A stretch of DNA of 13,498 nt from a bacterium. GTDB lineage: Bacteria; Chloroflexota; Chloroflexia; Thermomicrobiales; UBA6265. Each line of letters starts with the position of its first letter. Position 1 is the stretch's first letter. Of this stretch, positions 1-6,862 are shown piece after piece. A program made the position numbers and the translations under genes. The notes below the pieces were generated by a model, which saw nothing but the letters and a program-made list of their open reading frames with translations, was not told the origin of the DNA and did no database searches. The stretch covers positions 1 to 13,498 of the forward strand of contig JAPOLF010000033.1 in NCBI GenBank assembly GCA_029977305.1. Reading direction: 5' to 3'.

Positions 1-2
1 CG

Positions 3-323
3 ACGCTGGCCGGCCAGTGGATGTTTCAAGGCAAGGTGAACCTGATCTTCACCCATGGCTGGCTGGGCAGCACCGCGTGGCTGCTGGTGATCGTGATCGG
101 GTTGATGGCGGCATACGCGATGTGGAAGCAGCATTGGGGTGGCGCCGAGTTGTGGTTCTGTGTCGCCCTCGGGTTGCTGATGACGGCGCAGTTGGGCATG
201 GGCTACATGGGCCGTGAGATGGCAGTCGCCGCTGCGTGGCACATCCCGAATGGGGTGTTGATCGTCGCGGTGGCGATGGCCCTGACGACCTTCACGTGGC
301 TGCGGGGGCGCACGCTCGAGTAG
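3..323 (+). CDS. Small multi-helix membrane protein, 5' end cut by window edge
   Basis: The reading frame is open from the left edge to the TAG at 321-323. The first ATG (base 21) falls inside what looks like the first hydrophobic segment (TLAGQWMF...), so the true start probably lies upstream. The visible 106 residues hold about three to four hydrophobic helices: one ending near QWMF, one after FTHGWLGSTAW, one around LLMTAQLGMGYMG, and one after AAAWHIPNG. The protein ends in the short basic tail TWLRGRTLE. Two histidines, each at a helix start (HGWLG and WHIPNG), resemble the layout of small four-helix families such as DUF6220 or cytochrome-b-like proteins. That family link is a guess from pattern only. 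A small membrane protein gene follows 28 bases downstream on the same strand, so the two may be co-transcribed. Confidence 0.7.
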   Translation, partial: TLAGQWMFQGKVNLIFTHGWLGSTAWLLVIVIGLMAAYAMWKQHWGGAELWFCVALGLLMTAQLGMGYMGREMAVAAAWHIPNGVLIVAVAMALTTFTWLRGRTLE

Positions 324-351
324 CCCACATCCGCTGAGAGGCAGAGGCACC

Positions 352-549
352 ATGGCACCCCCGCCGAAATCGGGAATGGAACGGGGATCAAAAGTTCAGG
401 GCATCGTGTTCCTGATCGTCGTGCTGATCGTCGCGGTGGGCGGGATCATGGTCGTCAAGTACCCGACGCAGTTCGGCCTGCCGGGACCGAGGATGGCCAC
501 GCCAGTCGCGATCGAGGCGACAACCAGTCCGGCAACACCGATCCCATAG
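352..549 (+). CDS. Small single-pass membrane protein, 65 aa, function unknown
   Basis: The start ATG at 352 follows a purine-rich stretch (gagaggcagaggc) that can serve as a ribosome binding site. A second in-frame ATG at 376 is possible. The N-terminus is short and positively charged (MAPPPKSGMERGSK). One strong hydrophobic helix follows at about residues 16-35, then a tail of about 30 residues rich in Pro, Ala and Thr that ends ATTSPATPIP. This predicts a type II or signal-anchor topology with a short extracytoplasmic tail. I recognise no family. It lies 28 bases after the preceding membrane protein gene and may share its transcript. The overlapping minus-strand frames (to 576 and 659) have no ribosome binding site and have basic, proline-rich compositions typical of antisense shadows. 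Confidence 0.6.
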   Translation: MAPPPKSGMERGSKVQGIVFLIVVLIVAVGGIMVVKYPTQFGLPGPRMATPVAIEATTSPATPIP

Positions 550-603
550 GCGTTGGCCTCGCCGCGAAACCTCCACCGCCTCCCACGCGTCTCACGGGCA
601 GAC

Positions 604-640
604 GGAGCCCCGCCGATCCGGACTGGTGAGGCTCCGGCGG
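604..640 (+). repeat. Two overlapping inverted repeats upstream of P1
   Basis: GGAGCC at 604-609 is complementary to GGCTCC at 630-635. The directly adjacent CCGCC at 610-614 is complementary to GGCGG at 636-640. The arms interleave (a-b-a'-b') with no spare bases between them, so a true pseudoknot is sterically unlikely. The two hairpins would instead be alternatives. Function unknown; chance in GC-rich DNA is possible. Confidence 0.35.
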
Positions 641-654
641 TAGTGATGACGCGG

Positions 655-667
655 CCCACGCGGTGGG
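655..667 (+). repeat. Short hairpin just before the P1 ribosome binding site
   Basis: CCCAC (655-659) and GTGGG (663-667) form a 5-bp stem with the triloop GCG. It ends seven bases before the GGGAGG (675-680) that serves the ATG at 692. P2 and P3 have comparable short hairpins at the same place, which is why it is listed. Confidence 0.4.
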
Positions 668-691
668 TCGAACGTGGGAGGACAGACCCTC

Positions 692-1012
692 ATGGATTTC
701 ACCTTTGCGGATACCCGGTTCTGGGACAAGTGGTTCGGCGCTGACGACGCGGCGACGACCACCGGCCCAGTGGCCTCATCCGGCAACGGCGGCGGCGCAG
801 ACGCCTCGGCGAACGGCGGCGCGGTCTCGGTCGGGGCGGTGAACAGCGGCGGCAATGCCGGCATGGCGATCGGCGTAGGCGACACCGCCGGCACGGTGGC
901 CGTCGATGGCGGCGCGATGGCCAACACCACCAACCTGAATGTGACGGCGGCGGGCGGCACGGCGATCGCCGATGCCTCCGGTGGCGACTACAACGTGAGC
1001 TTCGTCAGCTGA
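692..1012 (+). CDS. P1: Gly/Asn/Ala-rich repeat protein, modules in B-A order, no signal or anchor
   Basis: ATG 692 is chosen because GGGAGG at 675-680 sits about 11 bases upstream. A GTG at 674 would add six residues but overlaps that site. The 106-residue protein starts with an aromatic, acidic segment (MDFTFADTRFWDKWF). Module B follows at about 27-65 (VASSGNGGG... NGGAV... NSGGNAG... VGDT), then module A at about 72-104 (DGGAMANTTN... AGGTAIADASGG). Both modules clearly match those of P2 and P3 far downstream, but there the order is A then B. No signal peptide can be made even by reading upstream, since the frame is closed by a TGA at 647-649. There is no MPETG motif, C-terminal helix or cysteine. 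A 20-base identity with P2 (779-798 and 9736-9755) supports recent common ancestry. Function unknown; a self-associating repeat or structural protein is one possibility. Confidence 0.7.
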   Translation: MDFTFADTRFWDKWFGADDAATTTGPVASSGNGGGADASANGGAVSVGAVNSGGNAGMAIGVGDTAGTVAVDGGAMANTTNLNVTAAGGTAIADASGGDYNVSFVS

Positions 1013-1029
1013 CGAGCATCCACAGCGCG

Positions 1030-1064
1030 AAGACGGGCATGGTCCAGCGGACCGTGCCTGTCTT
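1030..1064 (+). terminator. Long hairpin between P1 and the convergent ABC-F gene
   Basis: The arms at 1030-1045 and 1049-1064 pair over 16 bp with two G-T wobbles around a 3-base loop (AGC). On the plus strand the stem is followed by TTTGTG, a short T-rich run. It begins 17 bases after the P1 stop and ends 16 bases before the ABC-F stop, so it could end transcription from both sides. On the minus strand the run after the stem is not T-rich. Confidence 0.7.
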
Positions 1065-1080
1065 TGTGTATGCGCTGTTG

Positions 1081-2787
1081 CTACTGTTTCCGTTTGCCCG
1101 ATTTTTTGGACATTGGCTCGGGCTCGAGGAGGGTGCGCCGGGTGAGCAGCGTGCCGGTGCCGCGATGGCGGTCGAAGTGCCCGTAGCTGCCGGGGTAGTC
1201 GCGGACCTCGCCGTCCGCCACCTCGATGATGCGGGTGCACACCGACTCGAGGAACATGCGGTCGTGCGAGATGGTGAGCAGCGTTCCGTCGCCCGCATCC
1301 AAGAGGGTGGTGAGGGCAGATTCGAGTTGCTCGATCGAGCCCATGTCGAGGTTGTTGGTGGGCTCGTCGAGGACGAGGAAATTCGCGCCTTGGGCGATGA
1401 GGATGGCGATCTGGAGGCGGCTCTTCTCCCCACCGCTGAGATTGCGGATGGGGTTGAGCATGTCGTCGCGGGTGAAGAGGAGGCCGTTGAGGAAGCCGAT
1501 CGCGGATTGCTCGGTCATCGGTTTGACCTTGCGGATCACCTCCATCGCGGTGCTGTTCGGATTCAGCGTCTCCTGTTCCTGCGCGTAGTACCCGACAACG
1601 ACGGAGGGGCCGCGACGCACCGTGCCCGCCGTCGGTGTCTGGGTGCCGAGCGCGGCGCGCACGAGCGTCGTCTTGCCGGAACCATTGGCCCCGACGATCC
1701 CCACCCGTTCACCGTGGCGAACCGTGAGATCAAACGGCTGCAGCACGGTGCGGCCGTCGTACGCGACCTCGAGACCATCAAGTTCCAGCACGAGGGTGGA
1801 GCCACGCTCGGTGTCGAACCGCAGATCGATCTGCCGCTGGTTGAGCACCGGGGTCGGCGTCGCCTCGAGTCGCTGGCGCTCCTCCTCCAACTTGCGCCGC
1901 ATGTTCTCGGCGCGTGAGGCGAACTTGGGGTTCTGGCGCGCCCACTGGGTGAGTTGCTCAGAGCTCGCTTTGAGTTTCTTGAATTCGCGTTCCTGCAACT
2001 CTCGCAGCTGTGCCTCGCGGGTGAGTCGCTCGTGTTTGGTGGTGAGGTAGTCGGCGTAGTTGCCGGGGTAACCGATGGACTTGCCATCCTGCAATTCGAC
2101 GATGCGGGTGGCGATGCGATCGATGAACCAGCGGTCGTGCGAGATCACGGCGGTGGCACCGCGTCGGGCCCGGAGATGCTCCTCGAGCCACGCCTTGGCC
2201 GCGAAGTCGAGGTGGTTGTCCGGTTCGTCGAGGAGCAAGACGTCGGGATCACTGGCAAGCAGCGCGGCGAGGGCAAGGACTTGCTTCTCGCCGCCGCTGA
2301 GGGACCCGACGGTGGTGTCCCAGCGCGATTCGGGGATGCCAAGTCCGCGCAGGATCGCAAAGGCGGTGTTGGTCTGGTCGCCGCCGCGCTCGATCCGCTC
2401 GAGGACCTGCGCGTGGGCGTCGAGGATGGCGGTGAGCTCCTCATCGGTCGCGGCGAGGCCCATGCGCTCCTCGAGTTCGCGGGCTTGGGCTTCGAGGAGA
2501 TCGGCATCCCCTGCTGCCACCGCGACGGCATCGCGCGCGGTCAACGCGGGATCGAGCGAGGCGTGCTGGGTGAGCATCCCGACGGTGGTGCCGCGCGCGG
2601 TGGTGACCGCACCGGCGGACGGGGTGAGATCGCGCGCGAGGAGACGGAGCAGGGTGCTCTTCCCCGTGCCGTTGGCGCCCACGATGGCGACCCGCTCGCC
2701 GACGCGCAGATCGAGTTGTGCGCCGTCGAGGACGCGGTTGCCGCCATGGGCATAGCTGACGGCGGCGGCTTGGATCAACAGGGTCAT
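1081..2787 (-). CDS. ABC-F family ATPase (ribosome-associated, duplicated ABC domains)
   Basis: The protein has 568 residues and two ABC domains with no membrane helices, the ABC-F pattern. Domain 1 shows Walker A GANGTGKS (37-44), signature LSGGEK (163-168), Walker B with LLLDEPDNHLD (184-194) and switch SHD (216-218). A charged linker follows at about 245-315, the element that in ABC-F proteins reaches the ribosomal P-site tRNA. Domain 2 shows GANGSGKT (366-373), LSGGEKS (450-456), LVLDEPTNNLD (471-481) and SHD (507-509). The tail is basic (KKSGKRKQ). In domain 1 the usual DEPT is DEPD. Start ATG 2787 is chosen because domain 1 begins at once and GGAG lies about 11 bases upstream; an in-frame GTG at 2883 would add 32 unlikely residues. 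Family knowledge suggests translation-factor activity or ribosome protection against antibiotics; which cannot be told from sequence. Confidence 0.93.
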   Translation of the reverse strand: MTLLIQAAAVSYAHGGNRVLDGAQLDLRVGERVAIVGANGTGKSTLLRLLARDLTPSAGAVTTARGTTVGMLTQHASLDPALTARDAVAVAAGDADLLEAQARELEERMGLAATDEELTAILDAHAQVLERIERGGDQTNTAFAILRGLGIPESRWDTTVGSLSGGEKQVLALAALLASDPDVLLLDEPDNHLDFAAKAWLEEHLRARRGATAVISHDRWFIDRIATRIVELQDGKSIGYPGNYADYLTTKHERLTREAQLRELQEREFKKLKASSEQLTQWARQNPKFASRAENMRRKLEEERQRLEATPTPVLNQRQIDLRFDTERGSTLVLELDGLEVAYDGRTVLQPFDLTVRHGERVGIVGANGSGKTTLVRAALGTQTPTAGTVRRGPSVVVGYYAQEQETLNPNSTAMEVIRKVKPMTEQSAIGFLNGLLFTRDDMLNPIRNLSGGEKSRLQIAILIAQGANFLVLDEPTNNLDMGSIEQLESALTTLLDAGDGTLLTISHDRMFLESVCTRIIEVADGEVRDYPGSYGHFDRHRGTGTLLTRRTLLEPEPMSKKSGKRKQ

Positions 2788-2807
2788 GGAAATGGATGCT
2801 CCGGGAT

Positions 2808-2817
2808 GATCGCGATC
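2808..2817. promoter_or_regulatory. Perfect palindrome in the ABC-F / GH42 divergent region (possible operator)
   Basis: GATCGCGATC is a perfect 10-bp palindrome with a central CG, 20 bases upstream of the ABC-F start and about 80 upstream of the GH42 start. LacI-type operators often have a central CG and sugar hydrolase genes are often LacI-controlled, but no regulator gene is present here. Short palindromes built from GATC and CGCG also arise by chance in GC-rich DNA. Confidence 0.2.
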
Positions 2818-2899
2818 GTGCACAGCCCATTGTCGGTGAGGATGCCGCTCTCGGGTAGGATGGCGCCATTGGATCCGGACCACGAGGACAGGACGAGCG

Positions 2900-4864
2900 A
2901 TGCTGATCGATCGGCGAGAGACCTTTCAACTGGGCGTCTGTCACTACCCGGAGCATTGGCCGCGTGATCGCTGGGAGCGGTACGCCGAGCAGATGCGGGA
3001 GTTGGGCATCTCCTATGCGCGCATCGCCGAATTCGCGTGGAGCAGGATGGAGCCGACCCCCGGAGTCTTCGATTGGGGCTGGCTCGATGAGTCGATCTCC
3101 GTGCTGCAGGACGCGGGGCTCAAGGTGATCCTCTGCACCCCGACGGCGACACCTCCGGCGTGGATGGTGCGGATGCATCCCGAGTTGCTTCCGGTGGACC
3201 GCGAAGGGCGGCGGCGCGATCACGGCGGCCGCAAGCACTACGACCATGCCAGTCCCGTCTACCGGTTCCACTCGCGGCGGATCACCGAGCAGTTGGCGCG
3301 GCGATACGGCGAGCATCCTGCGGTGGTCGGGTGGCAGACCGACAACGAGTTCGGCTGCGAGGGCACCACCCGCTCGTGGGGCGGGGCTAGCGCGGCGCGC
3401 TTCCCACAGTGGTTGGCGGAGCGCTACGGCGGTGACATCTCCGCGCTGAACGAGGCGTGGGGCGCGGTCTTCTGGTCGCAGGAGTACAACGACTTCGGGC
3501 AGATCGCCCCCCCGAACTTGGTGGTGGAGCTCCCAAATCCCAGCCATGTCCTCGACTACTCCCGATTCGCTTCGGACATGGTCAAGGAGTTCCAAGAGGA
3601 GCAGGTCGAGATCCTGCGGCGCCACTCACCGGGGCGATGGGTGACCCACAACTTCATGCGCCTGTTCAGCGAATTCGACCACTACGAGGTGGTGAAGTGC
3701 CTCGACTTCGCGACGTGGGACAGCTACCCGACCGGTGGGGTGGAGTACTCGTCGCTGACCCCCGAGGAGAAGGTGCGCTGGGCACGGACCGGTCACCCCG
3801 ATCTGGTGAGCATCAATCACGACATCTATCGTGGATTGCTGGGGGATCGACGCGGCTGTTGGGTGATGGAGCAGCAGAACGGGCAGATCAACTGGGCACC
3901 GCACAACCCGCTCCCGGCGACCGGTGCCGTCGCACTCTGGACCGCGCAGGCGTACGCCCACGGGTGCGACGTGGTGAGCTACTTCCGCGATCGTGCCGCG
4001 ACCGTCGCGCAGGAGCTGATGCACTCCGGCCTGCTCCGCCACGACGAGACGCTTGATCGTGGGGGAGAGGAGGTCGCCGCGCTGGAACTCGGCGGGCGAC
4101 CCAACGGTGACGTTTCGACGCCCGTCGTCCTCCTCCACGACTACGAATCGCTCTGGATCCACGAGGCGCAGCCCCATTGCGCGGAGAGCACCTACTGGGA
4201 TCAGATGATGCTCTTCTACAGCGCGCTGCGCAGCATGGGTGTTGATGTTGATATTCGGAAACCGGAGCAGGATCTGAGCGGTTACCGACTGGTCGTGGTG
4301 CCGGCGGTGCAGCTGATGAGCAAGGCGCGCGCGGCTCATCTGGCGCAGGTGGCGGAATCTGCCCATCTGGTGGTGGGCCCGCGCTTCGCGTATCGCACCG
4401 AGACGGGCCGCGTGCATGAGGACGGCCAACCGGGTCCCATGCGCGGCGTGCTCGGGTGTGCTTTCCGGAACATGGATTCGATGCGACCCGGATTGGTCTG
4501 CCATGTCGGGGGGCACGAGGTCGGGCTCTGGGCAGAGTCCTATCGGCTGACCGGCGGAAGCGCGGTGCTGACGTTCGACGACGGCCCGATGGCGGGCGAG
4601 GCGGCCGTTGTGCGCCATCGCAATGCGTGGACGGTGGGGACCTGGTCCCCGGCGATCGTGCGCGAGGTGCTCGCCACCGCGCTGCGCGAGATCGGGATCA
4701 CTCCGATGGACTTGCCGGAGGGCATCCGGTTGTCACGCCGTGGCGGGATCGACACCTGGATGAACTTCAATGAGCAACCGACGGTCCGGCCCGATGGCAC
4801 CGTGATGCCGCCGGTGTCGTTCGAAGTGGTCACGCAGGTGGATCGGTCGTCTCCCCGCGGGTGA
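2900..4864 (+). CDS. GH42 beta-galactosidase
   Basis: This 654-residue protein fits glycoside hydrolase family 42, which releases terminal beta-galactosyl groups from lactose-like or plant galactan oligosaccharides. The N-terminus (FQLGVCHYPEHWPRDRW, then ARIAEFAWSRMEPTPG) is the typical start of the TIM-barrel domain. WQTDNEFG holds the predicted acid/base Glu150, and WVMEQQNGQINW holds the predicted nucleophile Glu324. A trimerisation-type domain follows (LLHDYESLWIHEAQPH near 410), then a small C-terminal beta domain. No signal peptide is visible, so it should act in the cytoplasm on imported sugars. Around the acid/base residue only one Cys is present (NEFGCEG), so the cysteine zinc cluster of some family members appears absent. 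AGGACGAG just before ATG 2900 is the ribosome binding site. No transporter or regulator is adjacent. The 3' end overlaps the convergent gene by 35 bases. Confidence 0.95.
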   Translation: MLIDRRETFQLGVCHYPEHWPRDRWERYAEQMRELGISYARIAEFAWSRMEPTPGVFDWGWLDESISVLQDAGLKVILCTPTATPPAWMVRMHPELLPVDREGRRRDHGGRKHYDHASPVYRFHSRRITEQLARRYGEHPAVVGWQTDNEFGCEGTTRSWGGASAARFPQWLAERYGGDISALNEAWGAVFWSQEYNDFGQIAPPNLVVELPNPSHVLDYSRFASDMVKEFQEEQVEILRRHSPGRWVTHNFMRLFSEFDHYEVVKCLDFATWDSYPTGGVEYSSLTPEEKVRWARTGHPDLVSINHDIYRGLLGDRRGCWVMEQQNGQINWAPHNPLPATGAVALWTAQAYAHGCDVVSYFRDRAATVAQELMHSGLLRHDETLDRGGEEVAALELGGRPNGDVSTPVVLLHDYESLWIHEAQPHCAESTYWDQMMLFYSALRSMGVDVDIRKPEQDLSGYRLVVVPAVQLMSKARAAHLAQVAESAHLVVGPRFAYRTETGRVHEDGQPGPMRGVLGCAFRNMDSMRPGLVCHVGGHEVGLWAESYRLTGGSAVLTFDDGPMAGEAAVVRHRNAWTVGTWSPAIVREVLATALREIGITPMDLPEGIRLSRRGGIDTWMNFNEQPTVRPDGTVMPPVSFEVVTQVDRSSPRG

Positions 4865-5282
4865 TCCGGGCTTTCCCTTCGCGTGCCAACCAGAGCACGG
4901 CCACGCCGAGCCAGACGGAGATGAAGGCGATCATCCCCGGGTTGGTCCATCCCTCCAGGCTGAGGTCCAGCGAGGGAATGCGTGCGAGCACCTGGGGCGA
5001 CGGCTGCAGCGCGGGCGGCAGCAGAGTGATCAACGCGAAGAATGGGAAGACGAACCACGGCCACAAGCGGGACCCGTTCCAGACCAGAAGGAGCGGTGGT
5101 GCCGCCACCAGCCACGCGATCGCGAGCATGGTGGTGATCGGTGACTCAGGCGTGGCCAGGATGACGAATACGCCGACCAACACCAAGCCGCTGAGGAGCA
5201 TGCGGAGGATCGGGTGGATCTCGGCACGGAGTGGTGCCATCACCTCCGACCACGTTGGGGGTTGCGGCTCTCGATCTGCCAC
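4830..5282 (-). CDS. Four-helix membrane protein, function unknown
   Basis: A GTG start at 5282 is chosen because GAGGAG lies six bases upstream; the earlier ATG at 5360 has no such site and lies inside a hairpin. The 150-residue product begins VADREPQPPTWSEV. Its four hydrophobic segments start at about ILRMLLSGLVLVG, TTMLAIAWLVAAP, WPWFVFPFFALI and GMIAFISVWLGVA. A soluble stretch of about 30 residues lies between helices three and four, and the tail is polar (REGKARITRGETTDPPA). I do not recognise a family. It is the last gene of the minus-strand run behind the SIMPL gene, with about 105 bases and a hairpin in between, so it may be only partly co-transcribed. Its 3' end overlaps the end of the GH42 gene tail to tail. 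Confidence 0.75.
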   Translation of the reverse strand: MADREPQPPTWSEVMAPLRAEIHPILRMLLSGLVLVGVFVILATPESPITTMLAIAWLVAAPPLLLVWNGSRLWPWFVFPFFALITLLPPALQPSPQVLARIPSLDLSLEGWTNPGMIAFISVWLGVAVLWLAREGKARITRGETTDPPA

Positions 5283-5334
5283 AGCTGGCTCCTCGCACGA
5301 TGTTGCGGCAACTCTACCGCGCACCGTGGAATGC

Positions 5335-5371
5335 GACAGGGCCCGCAGCGCGCGCGCCACGGGCCCTTGTC
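5335..5371 (-). terminator. GC-rich hairpin after the SIMPL gene
   Basis: GACAGGGCCCG (5335-5345) pairs with CGGGCCCTTGTC (5360-5371) with one bulged base around a 14-base loop rich in GCGC. It begins 16 bases past the SIMPL stop in the direction of transcription. No T-run follows, so it may act as an mRNA 3'-end stabiliser or a partial terminator instead of a classic intrinsic terminator. Confidence 0.45.
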
Positions 5372-5387
5372 CATTGGAGCAGCAGAG

Positions 5388-6140
5388 TTAGTCGACGAGT
5401 TCGAAGACCATCGAGACGGTGGTCGAGATCTCGCTGGAGCCGGTCTCGATCGGGACATCCATCGCCATCTCGGCACCACCACCACCGCGGCCACCGTACA
5501 TCGGCTGCGGATAGTAGTCCGATGACCCGGCGCTGATCGAGAGGACGCGGCCGAGCTTCAGGCCTGCTGCCTCGGCGAGCTGTGTGGCCGTCTCGGTGGC
5601 GTTCTGCACCGCGAGCTTGCGAGCCTCTGCCTGGAACGGGGTCGGGTCGTCGACGTAGAAGCCGACGCCGTAGATGCTGTTCGCGCCGGCGGCGACGACG
5701 CCATCGAGCAGGCCGCCGAGGGCATCCACCTTGCGGACGGTGACAAGCACTTGATTCGTCACCTCGAACCCGGTGATGCGGGTAGGATCGCCGCCCTCGC
5801 TGTAGTCGCGCATGATGTTCACGCTGTAGTTGGCGGTCTTGATGTCCTTGGCATCGACGCCGAGGCCCTTGAGCGTGTCGATGATCCCCTTCGCCTGCTC
5901 GGAGGCCCGGGCCTGCGCGGTGCCGAGGTCCGCGTCGATGACATCGATGCCCACCGTGACCGTCGCGGTGTCCGGCGTGGTGGTGACCGCACCGGTGCCG
6001 CTCACCGAAACGGTGGCGACCTGTGGGGCGTCCTGAGCCTCGGCCCGGTAGCCGCTGGGGATCAGGCTGCTGAGCGACAGGGCGCCCACCAACGCCAACC
6101 CGGACAGCAGCGCGGCGGCGCGGCGCGAGGTCTTCGTCAT
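5388..6140 (-). CDS. Secreted SIMPL-domain (DUF541, BP26/OMP28-like) protein
   Basis: The 250-residue protein starts at ATG 6140 behind a strong AAGGAG seven bases upstream. Residues 1-36 are a signal peptide: basic MTKTSRR, a hydrophobic core, and a likely cleavage after AEA before QDAP. The rest matches the SIMPL domain: an opening strand (VATVSVSGTGAVTTTPDTA), a helix with ARASEQAKGIIDTLKGLGV, the motif KTANYSVN, the strand ITGFEVTNQVLVTVRKVD, and a second helix with AEARKLAVQNATETATQLAE. A Gly-rich, Tyr-containing insert (about 205-222) precedes the final strand. Known relatives are exported, form rings or channels in some bacteria, and are linked with stress resistance; their biochemical role is not settled. 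It lies 38 bases after the anti-sigma gene, suggesting a part of the same envelope response. No lipobox cysteine is seen. Confidence 0.9.
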   Translation of the reverse strand: MTKTSRRAAALLSGLALVGALSLSSLIPSGYRAEAQDAPQVATVSVSGTGAVTTTPDTATVTVGIDVIDADLGTAQARASEQAKGIIDTLKGLGVDAKDIKTANYSVNIMRDYSEGGDPTRITGFEVTNQVLVTVRKVDALGGLLDGVVAAGANSIYGVGFYVDDPTPFQAEARKLAVQNATETATQLAEAAGLKLGRVLSISAGSSDYYPQPMYGGRGGGGAEMAMDVPIETGSSEISTTVSMVFELVD

Positions 6141-6178
6141 GGTTGTTCTCCTTGTTCCGCGTGCTGCGGGGCCACGGA

Positions 6179-6844
6179 TCAGCCCGGCAGTTCGTCCTGA
6201 CGGGCGAGGAATGCGCGGCCGACCATGCTCACGATGAGCCAGAGCAGCAGCAATCCGAGCCCGATCTCGGCAATCGTCCACAGCGAGACGCCGGCGACGC
6301 TTGCTGCAGGTGAAGACGCAGAAGCGGTGCCAACGGTTTCCGAGACCACGGTCGCGACGGCCGGCACATTGGGCACCGCGGTCGAGACGTCGATCGCGTC
6401 CATGACGGAGGCGGTGGTGCGTGGTCGCTCGTCGTCGATCATGAAATCCCCGGTGGCCACCACACAGAGCACGAGCCCGATGGTGACGGCGGAGATGCGC
6501 AGTACCTGCTGGCTCGGGATCCAGCGGCTGATGCCGCCCGGACCGCCGACAGCAATTTGGGGATTGCTGCGGGCGGCGGTGCTGCTGATCGCGAAGGTGC
6601 GTCGGGGTTGATATTGTGGAAGTTGCCGGAGGAGCTGCACGGTGGAGGTGATCTCTCGGTAGTCGCGGGCGCATGCCGGGCAGGAGGCAAGATGATCCAT
6701 CACCGCGGGGCGGTCCTGCGCGGGCAGCGAGTCATCGGCTAGGGCGCACAGCGTCTCCAGGTCGAGGTGACGGGAGCGAGCCGTCAGCGAATCGCGTTCC
6801 GGTGGTTCCGACGAGGCCGACCCAGGATCGAGGTGGTCAGCCAT
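6179..6844 (-). CDS. Zinc-finger (ZAS, zf-HC2) anti-sigma factor with two membrane helices
   Basis: The 221-residue protein has the zinc anti-sigma motif His51-x3-Cys55-x2-Cys58 (HLASCPAC), with an upstream His26 in the helix (HLDLETLCALADD) that normally supplies another ligand. This domain in the family wraps the cognate ECF sigma factor. Two hydrophobic helices lie at about 115-134 and 187-208. The loop of about 50 residues between them, rich in Ser, Thr, Val and Ala, should be outside the cytoplasm. Both the N-terminal domain and the short C-terminus should be inside. The ATG at 6844 lies 18 bases after the sigma stop, so the two are almost surely co-transcribed and translationally linked; the ribosome binding site is weak, which fits coupling. 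The SIMPL gene follows 38 bases downstream. Confidence 0.9.
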   Translation of the reverse strand: MADHLDPGSASSEPPERDSLTARSRHLDLETLCALADDSLPAQDRPAVMDHLASCPACARDYREITSTVQLLRQLPQYQPRRTFAISSTAARSNPQIAVGGPGGISRWIPSQQVLRISAVTIGLVLCVVATGDFMIDDERPRTTASVMDAIDVSTAVPNVPAVATVVSETVGTASASSPAASVAGVSLWTIAEIGLGLLLLWLIVSMVGRAFLARQDELPG

Positions 6845-6862
6845 GGTGCGTGCCAGCCATCG

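Noticed and set aside
604..640. H-type pseudoknot upstream of P1
   Set aside because: The interleaved arms leave no bases to cross the grooves, so only alternative hairpins are possible.
1039..1917. Plus-strand open frames of 292 and more codons across the ABC-F gene (also 1954-2967)
   Set aside because: Antisense to a protein with all expected ABC-F motifs; no recognisable domain and no start signal.
2441..4618. Two long minus-strand frames opposite the GH42 gene (2441-3625 and 3626-4618)
   Set aside because: The GH42 frame carries both catalytic glutamates and full family length, so these are shadows.
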